DNA of 64,000 bases from Stutzerimonas stutzeri (GTDB taxonomy: Bacteria > Pseudomonadota > Gammaproteobacteria > Pseudomonadales > Pseudomonadaceae). Shown here in pieces: positions 1-10,426 of this stretch. Every line of letters begins with the position of its first letter. Positions within the stretch are counted from its first letter, which is position 1. The stretch covers positions 124,001 to 188,000 of the forward strand of contig NZ_JAMOII010000003.1 of NCBI RefSeq assembly GCF_024448985.1. Direction: 5' to 3'. Under the pieces are notes generated by a model. The model made no database searches. It was given only the letters and a program-made list of their open reading frames with translations, and was not told the origin of the DNA. The position numbers and the translations under genes were made by a program.

Positions 1-169
1 GGTTGCCGAAAAGGGTCGTGGCGTCATCGGCAGAAGAGGAGCGACCGGCAAACGAGGTGCCCATGCCGCTGACGCTCTGCTCGTTAAGGGCGAAACCGGC
101 AGCCATGGCCTGAGTGGAAAGGGCGCCCACGGCTACTGCGATCGCGGTCTTCAACCAAGTTGTTTTCAT
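1..169 (-). CDS. fadL: FadL-family outer-membrane fatty acid transporter, N-terminal part
   Basis: Only the first 56 codons lie in the window; the rest runs off the left edge. The reading starts with a typical Sec signal peptide (MKTTWLKTAIAVAVGALS, then TQAMA as cleavage site) followed by AGFALNEQSVSGMGTSFAG and a SSADDATTLFGN stretch. That is the hallmark N-terminus of the OmpP1/FadL/TodX family, beta-barrels that pass long-chain fatty acids or other hydrophobic substrates through the outer membrane. A GGAG ribosome-binding site lies 8 bases upstream of the ATG at 169. The family call is firm from the N-terminus; the substrate cannot be judged. Confidence 0.85.
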   Translation of the reverse strand, partial: MKTTWLKTAIAVAVGALSTQAMAAGFALNEQSVSGMGTSFAGRSSSADDATTLFGN

Positions 170-291
170 TGTTGTACTCCAGAGAAAAAAGCGGCTCGGA
201 CCCTATCAAGCTTCTCTGATTCGTCGCAAACGAAAGAGTGCAATTTTTCGTAAAGGGCGACGATCGGCGGCGATAAAGAGTGAATATTCAA

Positions 292-312
292 TAAAAACCC
301 GCCGGGCAGGTT
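292..312 (-). terminator. Intrinsic terminator downstream of the sulfurtransferase gene
   Basis: Read on the minus strand, AACCTG/CGGGTT form a six-base stem (one G-U pair) with a five-base loop, followed directly by TTTTTATT. It lies 27 bases beyond the stop codon of the sulfurtransferase and before fadL, so the two genes are probably separate transcripts. Confidence 0.6.
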
Positions 313-338
313 CTGACTGGTCGGCCGCTCAAGTTGCG

Positions 339-1184
339 TCAGGCGATTGGCCGCTGCGGATCGGTGATCCACTCGCTCCAAGAGCCTGGATAAAGTTTGG
401 CCAGCGGATAGCCGGCGAGGCACAGGGCGAACAGGTTATGGCAGGCTGTCACGCCAGAGCCGCAATAGGCCACCAGGGCATCTGCTGATTGATTGGCGAG
501 CTGCTGGCTGAAACGCGCGCGCAGCTGGTCGGGAGAAAGAAAGTGCCCGTCAGCGTCGAGATTCTCGGTGAATGGCACACAGGTGGCGCCCGGGATGTGT
601 CCGGCAACCGGGTCGATCGGTTCGACTTCACCGAGGAAACGGGGCAGAGCGCGGGCATCAATCAGCGTCAGGTTTTGCGTTCCAAGTTCGCCGGAAAGCG
701 CCGCTGCGTCGATGGTCAGGTTGTCATCGGGTCGTCCGTGGAATTTGCCTGTCGTCGGCGACGGCGCATTTTGCTCCACTGGCAGACCGGCGTCGCACCA
801 GGCTCGGTAGCCGCCGTCGAGCAGGTATACGCCCTCACGCTTGCCCAGCCATGCCAGCAGCCACCAGGCCCGAGCGGCGAAGGCGCCGGGGCCGTCGTCA
901 TAGAGCACGATTTCGCTGTCGTTGTTCAAACCCAGCGCCTGGAACGTTGCGATCATATCCTCAGGGTGCGGTAGCGGGTGCCGGCCGGTTACGCCCGGTA
1001 CGATTTTTCCGGACAGATCGCGTTCGAGATCGGCATGGCGGGCGCCGGGAATATGCGCATCGGCGTAGCTGCGTCCGCCGTAATCTGGATCATCCAATGC
1101 GTAGCGGCAATCGAGGATACACAGTGCAGGTGTATGCAGGCGCGCGGCCAGTTGGTCGGCACTGATCAGTTGGGCAAGCGGCAT
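339..1184 (-). CDS. sseA: 3-mercaptopyruvate/thiosulfate sulfurtransferase (two rhodanese domains)
   Basis: A 281-residue tandem rhodanese protein, the normal length for the TST/MST family. The inactive N-terminal domain (about 5-125) is followed by a catalytic domain (about 155-280). The active-site loop CGSGVTA at residues 241-247, with Cys241 as persulfide carrier, is the form typical of mercaptopyruvate sulfurtransferases such as E. coli SseA rather than of thiosulfate-specific rhodaneses. The enzyme is expected in the cytoplasm, moving sulfane sulfur to cyanide or thiol acceptors. GGAG precedes the ATG at 1184. Substrate preference is inferred from the loop only. Confidence 0.88.
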   Translation of the reverse strand: MPLAQLISADQLAARLHTPALCILDCRYALDDPDYGGRSYADAHIPGARHADLERDLSGKIVPGVTGRHPLPHPEDMIATFQALGLNNDSEIVLYDDGPGAFAARAWWLLAWLGKREGVYLLDGGYRAWCDAGLPVEQNAPSPTTGKFHGRPDDNLTIDAAALSGELGTQNLTLIDARALPRFLGEVEPIDPVAGHIPGATCVPFTENLDADGHFLSPDQLRARFSQQLANQSADALVAYCGSGVTACHNLFALCLAGYPLAKLYPGSWSEWITDPQRPIA

Positions 1185-1319
1185 GGCGGGGCTCCGTTCT
1201 GAGATTCGCGAAACGTTAGCACGCGATGGATGAGCCGGGCGCGGCGTGACCTCAGCGATATATACTGCGCGCCTTTCGACCAGGCGTCCGGTCGCGAGCC
1301 GAATAACAAGGAGGGCCTA

Positions 1320-2444
1320 GTGGCCATCGAAACTCAATGGGTGCTGGATGACGCGCATCTGGCCCGTCTGTGTGGCGAGTGGCGCCAGCTGCCTTACGTA
1401 GCGGTAGATACCGAGTTCATGCGGGTCGACACGTTCTATCCTATTGCTGCCCTGTTGCAGGTTGGCGACGGGCGTTGCGCCTATCTGATCGATCCACTGC
1501 GGATCAGCGATTGGAGTGCATTTGCCGGTCTGCTGGAAGACCCAGTCGTAGTGAAGGTCCTGCATGCCTGCAGCGAAGATCTGGAAGTGCTCTGGCGCCT
1601 GACCGGCAGCTTGCCGACGCCGTTGTTCGATACGCAATTGGCCGCCGGCTACTTGAATATCGGCTTCTCCATGGGCTATTCGCGCCTGGTGCAGAGCGTG
1701 CTGAACATCGAGCTGCCCAAGGGCGAAACGCGCTCCGATTGGCTCCAGCGGCCGCTGAGCGAGATGCAGATTCGCTATGCCGCCGAAGATGCGCAGCATC
1801 TGGCCGAGCTGTACGAGGCGCTGCAGCCGAGACTGGCAGATGACAAGCGTGCCTGGGTGATTGAAGACGGTGCCGAGCTGGTCGCGAGTCTGCAGCGCGA
1901 AACGGATCCTGATGAAGCCTATCGCGACGTCAAGCAGGCCTGGCGTCTCAAGCCGCGACAGCTCGCGGTGTTGCGTGTACTGACTGCTTGGCGAGAGCGT
2001 GAGGCGCGAGCGCGCAATCAGCCGCGCAATCGGGTGTTGCGTGAGCACAGCCTGTGGCCGCTGGCGCGTACCCAGCCGACCGATCTGGTAAGCCTCGCGC
2101 GTATCGACGATATGCATCCGCGTACCGTGCGTCAGGATGGCGAAACCCTGCTGGAGCTGATCCGCGCCGGCGCCGCCACGCCTGAGCAGGATTGGCCTGA
2201 GCCACTGCCGGAGCCGCTGCCGCTGGAAGTGTCGGGGCTGTTGAAAAAACTGCGTGCGGTCGGTCAGCGCGAAGCCGAGACGCTCGATATCGCGCCTGAA
2301 TTGATGCTACGCAAGAAGGTGCTCGAAGCCTTGCTGAAGACCGGCTATCCGGATGGGCCTTATGAGTTGCCTGATTCGCTACGCGGTTGGCGTCGCGAGC
2401 GTATGGGCCAAGCCCTTCTCGATGTAGTGGAAGTGAAGTCATGA
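1320..2444 (+). CDS. rnd: Ribonuclease D
   Basis: 374 residues if translation begins at the GTG at 1320, which has AAGGAG six bases upstream; the frame is open further upstream but without a ribosome-binding site. The N-terminal DEDD exonuclease domain shows VDTEFMR (Asp30, Glu32), the CSEDLEVL motif and YAAEDAQHL, the three exonuclease motifs that hold the two metal ions. An HRDC domain follows around residues 210-290. RNase D trims 3' ends of tRNA precursors and other stable RNAs. Its stop overlaps the start of ycgL (ATGA), suggesting translational coupling. Confidence 0.93.
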   Translation: MAIETQWVLDDAHLARLCGEWRQLPYVAVDTEFMRVDTFYPIAALLQVGDGRCAYLIDPLRISDWSAFAGLLEDPVVVKVLHACSEDLEVLWRLTGSLPTPLFDTQLAAGYLNIGFSMGYSRLVQSVLNIELPKGETRSDWLQRPLSEMQIRYAAEDAQHLAELYEALQPRLADDKRAWVIEDGAELVASLQRETDPDEAYRDVKQAWRLKPRQLAVLRVLTAWREREARARNQPRNRVLREHSLWPLARTQPTDLVSLARIDDMHPRTVRQDGETLLELIRAGAATPEQDWPEPLPEPLPLEVSGLLKKLRAVGQREAETLDIAPELMLRKKVLEALLKTGYPDGPYELPDSLRGWRRERMGQALLDVVEVKS

Positions 2445-2734
2445 AACGCATCTGCTCTATATATAGAAGCCCCCGCAAGAACGGAATGTACCTGTACGTC
2501 GAGCGTAGCGAGGCGTTGGCACGGGTGCCTGAAGCCTTGCTTGCCGCCTTCGGCCCGCCGCAGCTCGCCTTCGATATTGTCCTGACGCCAGAGCGCAAAC
2601 TGGCCCAGGAGGACATCGCGACGGTGCTCGATAATCTGGAAAAACAGGGTTATCACCTGCAGATGCCGCCGCCTGAGGAAGAGTACATCGAGCATCTGCC
2701 CGAAGAGTTGCTGCGCCGCAACGATCCCGTTTAA
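2441..2734 (+). CDS. ycgL: YcgL family protein
   Basis: A 97-residue protein whose ATG overlaps the rnd stop as ATGA. The sequence [20 protein letters not shown] and the later [17 protein letters not shown] are characteristic of the YcgL domain family, small proteins of about 95-110 residues found in gammaproteobacteria. No catalytic residues are apparent and the biochemical role is not settled. The rnd-ycgL-ycgN arrangement on one strand suggests a shared transcript and possibly a link to RNA metabolism, which is inference. Confidence 0.88.
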   Translation: MKRICSIYRSPRKNGMYLYVERSEALARVPEALLAAFGPPQLAFDIVLTPERKLAQEDIATVLDNLEKQGYHLQMPPPEEEYIEHLPEELLRRNDPV

Positions 2735-2811
2735 GCCGGCGCGCGTGCCCGAGCTTGGCCAGTTGCATCGCAATGGCTAGACTCGCGCCTTTATTCGAGA
2801 TGGCAAATTCC

Positions 2812-3261
2812 ATGGCGGCAAAAGTCGAACCCTTCTGGAAGCGCAAAACCCTCGCCGAGCTGGATTCGGTCGAGTGGGAGTCGCTGTGCGACGGCTGCGG
2901 CTTGTGCTGCCTGCAGAAGCTCGAAGATGAAGAGGACGGCAGCGTCTACTACACCCGCATCGCCTGCAAATTGCTCGATCTGAACAGCTGCCGTTGCACG
3001 GACTATCCCAACCGACGGGCCAGTGTGCCCGATTGCATACAGCTGACCGCAGCGGATGCCGCGCAATTCAAGTGGCTGCCACCGACCTGCGGTTATCGAC
3101 TGGTAGCCGAGGGTAAGGATCTCCCGCTCTGGCATCATCTGATTTGCGGCGACCCGGATGCAGTGCATGCCGAGCGGATTTCTCAGTCCGGGCGGATGAT
3201 CGCCGAGGGCTCCGTCGCCGAGGACGACTGGGAAGATCATTTGATTTTCCGAGCTGGTTGA
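2812..3261 (+). CDS. ycgN: YcgN family (UPF0260) cysteine-cluster protein
   Basis: 149 residues from the ATG at 2812 ([19 protein letters not shown]), the start usual for this family; in-frame ATGs at 2755 and 2800 are possible but extend outside the conserved region. The CDGCGLCC motif (Cys26, Cys29, Cys32, Cys33) plus later cysteines (CRCTDYP, PDCIQL, PTCGYR) resembles a metal or iron-sulfur cluster site of the zinc/iron-chelating CxxCxxCC superfamily. The C-terminus [12 protein letters not shown] is strongly conserved. Function is unknown; the third gene of the rnd-ycgL-ycgN group. Confidence 0.88.
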   Translation: MAAKVEPFWKRKTLAELDSVEWESLCDGCGLCCLQKLEDEEDGSVYYTRIACKLLDLNSCRCTDYPNRRASVPDCIQLTAADAAQFKWLPPTCGYRLVAEGKDLPLWHHLICGDPDAVHAERISQSGRMIAEGSVAEDDWEDHLIFRAG

Positions 3262-3313
3262 ATCTCCGTCTGGACGCGTCGTCATAGCACTGAACTCAAC
3301 CTGGAGTCGCTCG

Positions 3314-4540
3314 ATGTCCCTTCGTCTGTTACCGCTGCTTGCCGTTCTGTTGTTGTCTTTCATCACGACGGCGCACGCCGCCAAGAGCGTGGATGTCGAC
3401 TTCAACGTCAAGTTCGTCCCAGAGCAGGATATTGCTGAAGTCGAACTGCTCGTAGAAGACGGCAGTGTTATCCAATACATCGATTTCAATCTGGGTGACG
3501 AAGGGCTGTACAGCGGCTTCGTGACCGATCCGGAGGGCAGCTGGCAGGAAGAAAACGGCCGCGGCGTCTGGCGGCCGGTCGATGGCAAGGCGCGGCTGAG
3601 CTATCGGGTCAAGGTCAGTCACCAGCGCAAGAATGGTCGCTTCGATGCGCGAATGACGGACGACTGGGCGTTGCTGCGCGGTGACGATCTGGTTCCCGCT
3701 GGCCGTATGGATCATCAGGACGGCGTCAAATTGATCTCCCGACTGCGGGTCGAGCTTCCGAAAGAGTGGAAAAGCGTCGAGACGGGTTGGCCCCGTATCG
3801 GTAAGAACCGCTTTCGCATCGACAATCGGGAACGCATGTTTGATCGCCCGACCGGCTGGATTCTTGCTGGCAAGCTGGGCAGTCGTCGGGCCAGGCTCGG
3901 TGAAACCGACGTAACGGTAGCCGGCCCGGTGGGCGAGGGGCTGCGGCGGATGGATATTCTCACGCTGCTCACGTTCGTCTGGCCTGAAGTACAGAACGTA
4001 TTCCCGCGTGATCCGAAGAAACTGCTGATCGTGGGCGCCGGGGATCCTATGTGGCGGGGCGGTCTCTCGGGCCCGAACTCGCTGTTCATGCATTCTGACC
4101 GGCCGCTGGTCAGCGAAAACGGCACCAGCTCACTGGTCCACGAACTGGTCCATGTGTTCAGCCGTATCACCGATGCCGACCGCAGTGACTGGATTAGCGA
4201 AGGGCTGGCCGAGTACTACGCCATCGAGCTGATGCGCAGGGCCGGTGGCATAAGCGAGGATCGCTACCAACGGGTGCGTGAACACCTGACTAAGTGGAGC
4301 CGCAAAGTCACTAGTCTGCGGACCGAGCATTCCAGCGGTCCCGTCACGGCCAGGGCGGTGCTGCTACTGCAGGAGCTCGACCGCGAGATCCGGCAGCGCA
4401 CCAAGAACCGGCACTCGCTGGACGATGTCGCGCGCGGCTTGATGCGCCTCGACAAGGCCACCACCAAAGACTTCATCGACATCACCGAAACCATGCTGGG
4501 CGGCGCCTCGGCCGTGTTGGACACCCGTCTGTTGCGTTGA
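3314..4540 (+). CDS. Exported gluzincin-like metallopeptidase (HELVH), uncharacterised
   Basis: 408 residues. A Sec signal peptide (MSLRLLPLLAVLLLSFITT, cleavage after AHA) points to the periplasm or outside. After a beta-rich N-terminal half, HELVH at 276-280 is followed by SEGLAEYY with Glu296. This is the zinc-binding layout of the gluzincin clan (M1/M61-like: two histidines and a distal glutamate), although the 15-residue spacing is shorter than the usual 18 of M1 enzymes. Peptidase activity is therefore plausible, not shown. It stands alone between ycgN and ltaE. I do not recognise a named gene. Confidence 0.75.
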   Translation: MSLRLLPLLAVLLLSFITTAHAAKSVDVDFNVKFVPEQDIAEVELLVEDGSVIQYIDFNLGDEGLYSGFVTDPEGSWQEENGRGVWRPVDGKARLSYRVKVSHQRKNGRFDARMTDDWALLRGDDLVPAGRMDHQDGVKLISRLRVELPKEWKSVETGWPRIGKNRFRIDNRERMFDRPTGWILAGKLGSRRARLGETDVTVAGPVGEGLRRMDILTLLTFVWPEVQNVFPRDPKKLLIVGAGDPMWRGGLSGPNSLFMHSDRPLVSENGTSSLVHELVHVFSRITDADRSDWISEGLAEYYAIELMRRAGGISEDRYQRVREHLTKWSRKVTSLRTEHSSGPVTARAVLLLQELDREIRQRTKNRHSLDDVARGLMRLDKATTKDFIDITETMLGGASAVLDTRLLR

Positions 4541-4594
4541 GATGCGTGCGGTTGGGGCGAGTCTAGGCAGATGACCCAAATCCAAGGAATTGCC

Positions 4595-5599
4595 ATGAGC
4601 CTGATCGATTTACGAAGCGATACGGTCACACAACCTACGATCGGTATGCGCGAGTCCATGCTGAGTGCGCCCACCGGCGATGACGTTTACGGTGAAGATC
4701 CTACCGTTCGACTGCTGGAGCGAACGCTGGCGACGCAACTGGGCATGCAAGCGGGTTTGTACGTACCCAGCGGCACCATGAGCAATCTGCTGGCGCTGAT
4801 GTCGCACTGCGAGCGCGGTGATGAATACGTTGCCGGCCAGTTGGCGCACACCTATAAATACGAGGCCGGTGGCGCCGCGGTGCTCGGTTCCATCCAGCCC
4901 CAACCGATCGAAATAGAACTTGACGGCTCGCTGGATCTGGAGCGAGTCGCTGCGGTGATCAAGCCGGACGATTTCCATTTCGCCCGGACTCGCCTGCTGG
5001 TGCTGGAAAACACCATGCAAGGCAAGGTGCTGCCGCTCGAATACCTGGCTAAGGCCAGAGCATTCACCCACGAGCGAGGACTGGCATTGCACCTCGACGG
5101 TGCCCGGCTATTCAACGCTGTGGTGAAGTTGGGGTGCACGGCGCACGACATCAGCCGTCACTTCGACTCGGTATCGGTGTGCCTGTCGAAAGGGTTGGGT
5201 GCTCCGGTCGGCTCGGTGCTTTGCGGTGACGAGGCATTCATTGCCAAGGCGCGGCGGCTGCGGAAGATGGTTGGCGGCGGTATGCGTCAGGCTGGGGTGC
5301 TGGCGGCCGCCGGACTCTATGCCCTGGAGCATCAGGTGCAGCGTCTGGAGCAGGACCACCGGCACGCGCTTGCTATTGCCGAAGGGCTGCAAGCGTTGGG
5401 TTACGCGGTCGAGCCGGTACAGACGAACATGGTTTATGTACAGATGGGAGGTCGCGCGGCGGCGCTGAAGGCGTTTTGTGCGGAGCGTGGCGTCATCCTC
5501 ACCGCTGCGCCACGGCTGCGGATGGTGACGCATCTGGATGTGCGGACCGAGCATATCGATCTGATCGTCGAGAGCTTTGCCGCTTTCGTCAGAGCATAG
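4595..5599 (+). CDS. ltaE: Low-specificity L-threonine aldolase
   Basis: 334 residues from the ATG at 4595, which has AAGGA six bases upstream; an upstream in-frame ATG at 4571 has none. The protein opens with [12 protein letters not shown], the signature of bacterial threonine aldolases of PLP fold type [19 protein letters not shown] and [14 protein letters not shown] follow, the last with the PLP-binding Lys199. It cleaves L-threonine or allo-threonine to glycine and acetaldehyde. Length fits the family (about 330-350). Confidence 0.92.
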   Translation: MSLIDLRSDTVTQPTIGMRESMLSAPTGDDVYGEDPTVRLLERTLATQLGMQAGLYVPSGTMSNLLALMSHCERGDEYVAGQLAHTYKYEAGGAAVLGSIQPQPIEIELDGSLDLERVAAVIKPDDFHFARTRLLVLENTMQGKVLPLEYLAKARAFTHERGLALHLDGARLFNAVVKLGCTAHDISRHFDSVSVCLSKGLGAPVGSVLCGDEAFIAKARRLRKMVGGGMRQAGVLAAAGLYALEHQVQRLEQDHRHALAIAEGLQALGYAVEPVQTNMVYVQMGGRAAALKAFCAERGVILTAAPRLRMVTHLDVRTEHIDLIVESFAAFVRA

Positions 5600-5666
5600 G
5601 CCCGAATTGCTGTCGAATAGCTTGATTCAATCTCACTTATCCTCTATGCGCGCGGCGTTGGCCCGA

Positions 5667-5672
5667 TATAAT
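5667..5672 (+). promoter_or_regulatory. Candidate -10 element for alaS
   Basis: A perfect TATAAT lies 107 bases before the alaS start, in the spacer after ltaE. No good -35 hexamer is found at 16-18 bases upstream, so this is a partial promoter match. Confidence 0.4.
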
Positions 5673-5778
5673 GCGGCCCTTTGCCGGCTATCCGTTTGGA
5701 TAGTTGCGAACCGGCCCCCGGTGCCGACTCGCCGTGTCGTTTTGCAGCCGTTCGGCCGCTGTCTTCTGGAAGAAATCT

Positions 5779-8403
5779 ATGAAAAGCGCAGAAATCCGTG
5801 AAGCCTTCCTCCGCTTCTTCGAAGAGAAGGGTCACACTCGTGTGGCCTCCAGTTCGCTGATCCCGGCGAATGATCCGACCCTGTTGTTCACCAACGCCGG
5901 CATGAACCAGTTCAAGGACTGCTTCCTCGGTCTGGAGAAGCGCGCCTACACCCGCGCCACAACCAGTCAGAAATGCGTCCGTGCCGGCGGCAAGCACAAC
6001 GACCTGGAAAACGTCGGCTATACCGCGCGGCACCACACCTTCTTCGAGATGCTCGGCAACTTCAGCTTCGGCGACTATTTCAAGCGCGATGCCATCAACT
6101 ACGCCTGGGAATTCCTGACCTCTGAAAAGTGGCTGAATCTGCCCAAGGAAAAACTGTGGGTCACCGTCTACGCCACTGACGACGAGGCCTACGATATCTG
6201 GACCAAGGACGTCGGCGTACCGGCAGAGCGCATGGTGCGCATCGGCGACAACAAGGGCGCGCCCTACGCCTCGGACAATTTCTGGGCCATGGGCGACACC
6301 GGCCCCTGCGGACCTTGCACCGAAATATTCTTCGACCACGGCGAACACATCTGGGGTGGCCCGCCTGGTTCACCGGAAGAAGACGGTGATCGCTACATCG
6401 AGATCTGGAACAACGTCTTCATGCAGTTTAACCGCTCTGCCGACGGCGTCATGCATCCGCTGCCGGCACCGAGCGTGGATACCGGCATGGGGCTGGAGCG
6501 CATCAGCGCGGTACTGCAACACGTCAACTCCAATTACGAAATTGACCTGTTCCAGAGCTTACTGAACGCGGCTGCCGAGGCCATTGGTTGCAGCAATGAC
6601 GGCCAGGCCTCGCTGAAGGTCGTCGCTGACCACATCCGTTCCTGCGGTTTCCTGATCGCCGATGGCGTGACGCCGTCCAATGAAGGTCGTGGCTACGTGC
6701 TGCGCCGTATCGTTCGCCGCGCCTGCCGCCATGGTAACAAGCTCGGTGCGAAGGGGAGCTTCTTCTACAAGATCGTCGCGGCGCTGGTTGCCGAGATGGG
6801 CGAGGCCTTCCCTGAGCTGAAACTGCAGCAGGCGCACATCGAGCGCGTGCTAAAAACCGAGGAAGAGCAGTTCGCCAAGACCCTGGAGCAGGGCCTGAAG
6901 ATTCTCGAACAGGACCTGGCCGAACTGAAGGGCAGCGTTATTCCCGGCGAGGTGATTTTCAAGCTTTACGACACTTATGGCTTCCCAGTGGACCTCACTG
7001 GCGACATCGCCCGCGAACGCGAGCTAACGCTGGACGAGGAAGGCTTCGAACGCGAGATGGAAGCTCAGCGCGAGCGCGCGCGATCGGCTAGCGCCTTTGG
7101 CATGGACTACAACAGCCTGGTCAAGGTCGAGGGCGAAACACGTTTTACCGGCTATCTCGGTACCTCTGGCAGCGGCAAGGTGTTGGCGTTGTTCAAGGAG
7201 GGAATGGCAGTTCAGAGCTTGTCGGCAGGTGAAGAGGGCGTGGTCGTCCTCGATGAGACCCCGTTCTATGCCGAATCCGGTGGTCAGATAGGTGACTGCG
7301 GTTATCTGGCTGCTGACGGGTTGCGCTTCGATGTACGCGATACCAGCAAGGCTGGGGGAGCGTTTCTGCATCACGGTATTCTCGATAGCGGCAATCTGCA
7401 CGTAGGCGCGACTGTCGATGCTACTGTCGACGCGTCGATTCGTCAGGCCACAGCGCTGAACCATTCCGCGACGCACCTGTTACATGCAGCGCTGCGGCAG
7501 ATTCTGGGCGAGCACGTCAGTCAGAAAGGCTCGTTGGTCGACAGTCAGCGCCTACGCTTCGACTTCAGCCATTTCGAGGCGATCAAGCCAGAGCAGCTCA
7601 AGGCGCTGGAAGACAAGGTGAACGCTGAAATTCGCGGCAACTCGGTCGTTGAAATCGAGGAAACCGACATCGAGACGGCCAAGAGCAAAGGGGCCATGGC
7701 CCTGTTCGGCGAGAAGTATGGCGATCAGGTGCGGGTACTAACCATGGGTGGGGACTTCTCCGTAGAGCTTTGTGGTGGTACTCACGTCAACCGCACCGGC
7801 GACATAGGCTTGTTCAAAATTACCAGCGAAGGTGGTGTGGCTGCGGGTGTGCGGCGTATCGAGGCGGTCACTGGCGCGCAGGCACTGGCTTATCTGAACG
7901 GCGCCGAAGAGCAGCTGAAAGAGGCTGCCGCGCTGGTTAAAGGCAGTCGCGAAAATCTGCTGGATAAGCTGGGTGCAATGCTGGAGCGCAACCGTCAACT
8001 TGAGAAAGAGCTTGAACAGCTCAAAGCCAAGGCGGCCAGCGCCACCGGCAACGATCTTGCCGGATCCGCTGTCGATGTGAAGGGCGTGAAGACTTTGGCA
8101 GCCCGTGTCGATGGCCTGGATGGCAAGGCGTTGCTGGCATTGGTCGATCAGTTGAAGAACAAGCTCGGCAGCGGCGTGATTTTGCTCGGCGGCGTGCAGG
8201 ACGAAAAGGTCGTGCTGGTGGCTGGCGTGACCCCGGATCTCACCGGCCGTTTGAGGGCAGGTGATCTGATGAAGCAGGCGGCTGCGGCTGTCGGTGGCAA
8301 GGGTGGCGGACGCCCGGACATGGCGCAAGGTGGCGGCAGCGATGCGGGGCGACTCGACGAGGCGCTGGCACTTGCGCTCTCGTTTGTAGAGCAAGGCTTG
8401 TAA
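5779..8403 (+). CDS. alaS: Alanyl-tRNA synthetase
   Basis: 874 residues from the ATG at 5779 (GGAAG upstream), the normal length. The class II catalytic domain includes [12 protein letters not shown] and [17 protein letters not shown]. The editing domain carries the HxxxH pair (His562, His566) and CGGTH (Cys665, His669), the zinc-site residues that clear mischarged Ser- or Gly-tRNA(Ala). The C-terminal C-Ala segment ends in a glycine-rich [15 protein letters not shown] motif typical of the family. It is followed by a strong hairpin and then lysC. Confidence 0.97.
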   Translation: MKSAEIREAFLRFFEEKGHTRVASSSLIPANDPTLLFTNAGMNQFKDCFLGLEKRAYTRATTSQKCVRAGGKHNDLENVGYTARHHTFFEMLGNFSFGDYFKRDAINYAWEFLTSEKWLNLPKEKLWVTVYATDDEAYDIWTKDVGVPAERMVRIGDNKGAPYASDNFWAMGDTGPCGPCTEIFFDHGEHIWGGPPGSPEEDGDRYIEIWNNVFMQFNRSADGVMHPLPAPSVDTGMGLERISAVLQHVNSNYEIDLFQSLLNAAAEAIGCSNDGQASLKVVADHIRSCGFLIADGVTPSNEGRGYVLRRIVRRACRHGNKLGAKGSFFYKIVAALVAEMGEAFPELKLQQAHIERVLKTEEEQFAKTLEQGLKILEQDLAELKGSVIPGEVIFKLYDTYGFPVDLTGDIARERELTLDEEGFEREMEAQRERARSASAFGMDYNSLVKVEGETRFTGYLGTSGSGKVLALFKEGMAVQSLSAGEEGVVVLDETPFYAESGGQIGDCGYLAADGLRFDVRDTSKAGGAFLHHGILDSGNLHVGATVDATVDASIRQATALNHSATHLLHAALRQILGEHVSQKGSLVDSQRLRFDFSHFEAIKPEQLKALEDKVNAEIRGNSVVEIEETDIETAKSKGAMALFGEKYGDQVRVLTMGGDFSVELCGGTHVNRTGDIGLFKITSEGGVAAGVRRIEAVTGAQALAYLNGAEEQLKEAAALVKGSRENLLDKLGAMLERNRQLEKELEQLKAKAASATGNDLAGSAVDVKGVKTLAARVDGLDGKALLALVDQLKNKLGSGVILLGGVQDEKVVLVAGVTPDLTGRLRAGDLMKQAAAAVGGKGGGRPDMAQGGGSDAGRLDEALALALSFVEQGL

Positions 8404-8431
8404 ACAGAGCGGCCACTGCGCCGCTCTGTTC
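8404..8431 (+). terminator. Terminator hairpin after alaS
   Basis: ACAGAGCGGC and GCCGCTCTGT form a perfect ten-base stem with a six-base loop immediately after the alaS stop. Only TTCGTTAT follows, so the U-tract is weak. Confidence 0.6.
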
Positions 8432-8560
8432 GTTATCAGGGCACAGAGATTATTGGACAACGCATCGCAGCCGGGCAGGCCGCTGCCCGCTTGCAATGAG
8501 CGATGCTTGGGTAGGCAGGTTATTTATTGAGCGCCCGTGATGGGCTTAGGCGGCTATGAG

Positions 8561-9796
8561 ATGGCTTTGATCGTACAGAAGTTTGGAGGTACCTCGGTGG
8601 GCTCCGTCGAGCGCATCGAACAGGTGGCGGCGAAGGTCAAGAAATTCCGCGACAACGGCGACGACATCGTCGTGGTGGTTTCGGCCATGAGCGGTGAAAC
8701 TAATCGCCTGATCGATCTGGCCAAACAGATCAGCGAGCAGCCCGTGGCCCGCGAGCTGGATGTAATGGTATCGACCGGCGAACAGGTCACCATTGCCCTG
8801 CTGGCGATGGCATTGATCAAGATTGGCGTACCGGCTGTGTCCTACACCGGCAGCCAGGTTCGTATTCTCACCGACAGCGCGCATAGCAAGGCGCGTATTC
8901 TCCAGATCGACTCGCAAAACATCCAAAAGGAACTCAAGGCTGGCCGCGTGGTGGTCGTTGCGGGCTTCCAGGGTGTAGATGAGAGCGGCAACATCACTAC
9001 GCTCGGCCGCGGCGGTTCGGATACCACAGGTGTCGCGCTCGCAGCTGCGCTGAAGGCGGATGAGTGTCAGATCTACACCGACGTCGATGGTGTTTACACG
9101 ACCGACCCGCGCGTAGTCGCCAAGGCTCAGCGCCTGAACAAGATCACCTTTGAAGAAATGCTCGAGATGGCGAGTCTCGGCTCCAAGGTGCTGCAGATTC
9201 GTGCCGTGGAGTTTGCCGGAAAATACAGTGTGCCGTTGCGCGTGCTGCACAGCTTTCAGGAGGGTCCGGGAACCCTCATTACACTTGATGAAGAGGAATC
9301 CATGGAACAGCCCATCATCTCCGGCATCGCTTTCAATCGTGACGAGGCCAAGCTGACTATTCGTGGTGTGCCGGATACTCCCGGGATAGCCTTCAAAATT
9401 CTCGGCCCGATCAGCTCGGCAAATGTCGAGGTCGATATGATCGTGCAGAACGTCGCGCACGATAACACCACGGACTTTACCTTCACTGTTCACCGGAACG
9501 ACTACCATAACGCGCAGCAGGTGCTCGAGGGCATTGCACGGGATATGGGTGCACGGGAAGTTATCGGCGATGTTGATATCGCTAAGGTGTCCATAGTCGG
9601 CGTCGGTATGCGCTCGCATGCGGGCGTCGCCAGCCGGATGTTCGAGGCGCTGGCGAAGGAAAACATCAACATCCAGATGATCTCTACATCGGAAATCAAG
9701 GTTTCGGTTGTGATTGAGGAGAAGTACCTGGAGCTGGCGGTGCGGGCGTTGCATACCGCATTCGAGCTGGACGCTCCGACCGCAAAAGGTGATTGA
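8561..9796 (+). CDS. lysC: Aspartate kinase
   Basis: 411 residues from the ATG at 8561 ([18 protein letters not shown]), the usual Pseudomonas start; an in-frame ATG at 8537 would add eight unconserved residues. KFGGTSVGS near the N-terminus is the kinase signature, and [16 protein letters not shown] and [13 protein letters not shown] complete the catalytic domain. Two ACT domains (from about residue 265) bind lysine or threonine as feedback inhibitors. The enzyme phosphorylates aspartate, the first step to lysine, methionine and threonine; asd for the next step lies at 41.8 kb. A good internal start is present at 9302. Confidence 0.96.
   Translation: MALIVQKFGGTSVGSVERIEQVAAKVKKFRDNGDDIVVVVSAMSGETNRLIDLAKQISEQPVARELDVMVSTGEQVTIALLAMALIKIGVPAVSYTGSQVRILTDSAHSKARILQIDSQNIQKELKAGRVVVVAGFQGVDESGNITTLGRGGSDTTGVALAAALKADECQIYTDVDGVYTTDPRVVAKAQRLNKITFEEMLEMASLGSKVLQIRAVEFAGKYSVPLRVLHSFQEGPGTLITLDEEESMEQPIISGIAFNRDEAKLTIRGVPDTPGIAFKILGPISSANVEVDMIVQNVAHDNTTDFTFTVHRNDYHNAQQVLEGIARDMGAREVIGDVDIAKVSIVGVGMRSHAGVASRMFEALAKENINIQMISTSEIKVSVVIEEKYLELAVRALHTAFELDAPTAKGD
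9292..9304 (+). promoter_or_regulatory. Possible internal ribosome-binding site and start in lysC
   Basis: AGAGGA (9292-9297) sits four bases before an in-frame ATG at 9302. Translation from there would give a 164-residue protein starting [17 protein letters not shown] and holding only the two ACT domains. In-frame beta subunits of this kind are known for alpha2-beta2 aspartate kinases of several bacteria. Use of this start here is inference. Confidence 0.45.
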
Positions 9797-9979
9797 TTCG
9801 ACGGAGTTGCGTTTAATTCGCACCTTCTGTCGATTTGAATAGGCCGAAAGGAACTTTAGAGTCGTTTTTGCTGGTCAATAGCTGGTGAAAGGCTCTAGGG
9901 TCGATGTCTCACGGAACATTATCCGTTTTTATCTTTGCAGACTGTTTACTGAATTGAATCCGTTTTTAAGGAGAAAGGA

Positions 9980-10165
9980 ATGCTGATTCTGACTCGCCGG
10001 GTCGGAGAGACCCTGATGGTGGGTGACGATGTGACTGTCACTGTGCTGGGTGTCAAGGGAAATCAAGTGCGCATTGGAGTGAATGCACCCAAAGAGGTAG
10101 CGGTGCATCGCGAGGAGATTTACCAACGGATCCAGAAAGAGAAAGATCAAGAACCAAGCCATTAA
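9980..10165 (+). CDS. csrA: Carbon storage / secondary metabolism regulator CsrA (RsmA)
   Basis: A 61-residue homodimeric RNA-binding protein starting [17 protein letters not shown], with the [19 protein letters not shown] strand and arginine surface that bind GGA motifs in mRNA leaders. AAGGAGAAAGG precedes the ATG. In Pseudomonas it controls motility, secretion and biofilm genes post-transcriptionally, antagonised by RsmY/RsmZ RNAs (neither seen here). Its position between lysC and tRNA-Ser is common in the genus. Confidence 0.97.
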   Translation: MLILTRRVGETLMVGDDVTVTVLGVKGNQVRIGVNAPKEVAVHREEIYQRIQKEKDQEPSH

Positions 10166-10185
10166 TATTTATGTGATTTTTGGCT

Positions 10186-10213
10186 TTGCAAGCGGGGTAA
10201 AGATGGGTATCAT
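10186..10213 (+). promoter_or_regulatory. Promoter of tRNA-Ser(GCT)
   Basis: TTGCAA (10186-10191), a 16-base spacer and TATCAT (10208-10213), ending 14 bases before the tRNA and starting 21 bases after the csrA stop. Confidence 0.5.
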
Positions 10214-10227
10214 GCGCCCCGTGTTGC

Positions 10228-10321
<94 letters not shown>

Positions 10322-10385
10322 TGCATAGTTAGATAGTGAGTCGATTTGGCTGTTTGGTTTGATGGAAATCATTGAATTAAAGAGC

Positions 10386-10413
10386 TTGACCAACAAATTC
10401 ACGAATCTATAAT
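10386..10413 (+). promoter_or_regulatory. Sigma-70 promoter of the first tRNA-Arg(ACG)
   Basis: TTGACC (10386-10391), a 16-base spacer and a perfect TATAAT (10408-10413) end 13 bases before the tRNA, so the transcript would begin a few bases upstream of the mature 5' end. Confidence 0.7.
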
Positions 10414-10426
10414 GCGCACCCTTAGT

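Noticed and set aside
8404-8560. Lysine riboswitch upstream of lysC.
   Set aside because: The spacer after the alaS terminator is only about 130 bases and shows no conserved lysine-riboswitch folds; lysC regulation by riboswitch is not known in Pseudomonas.
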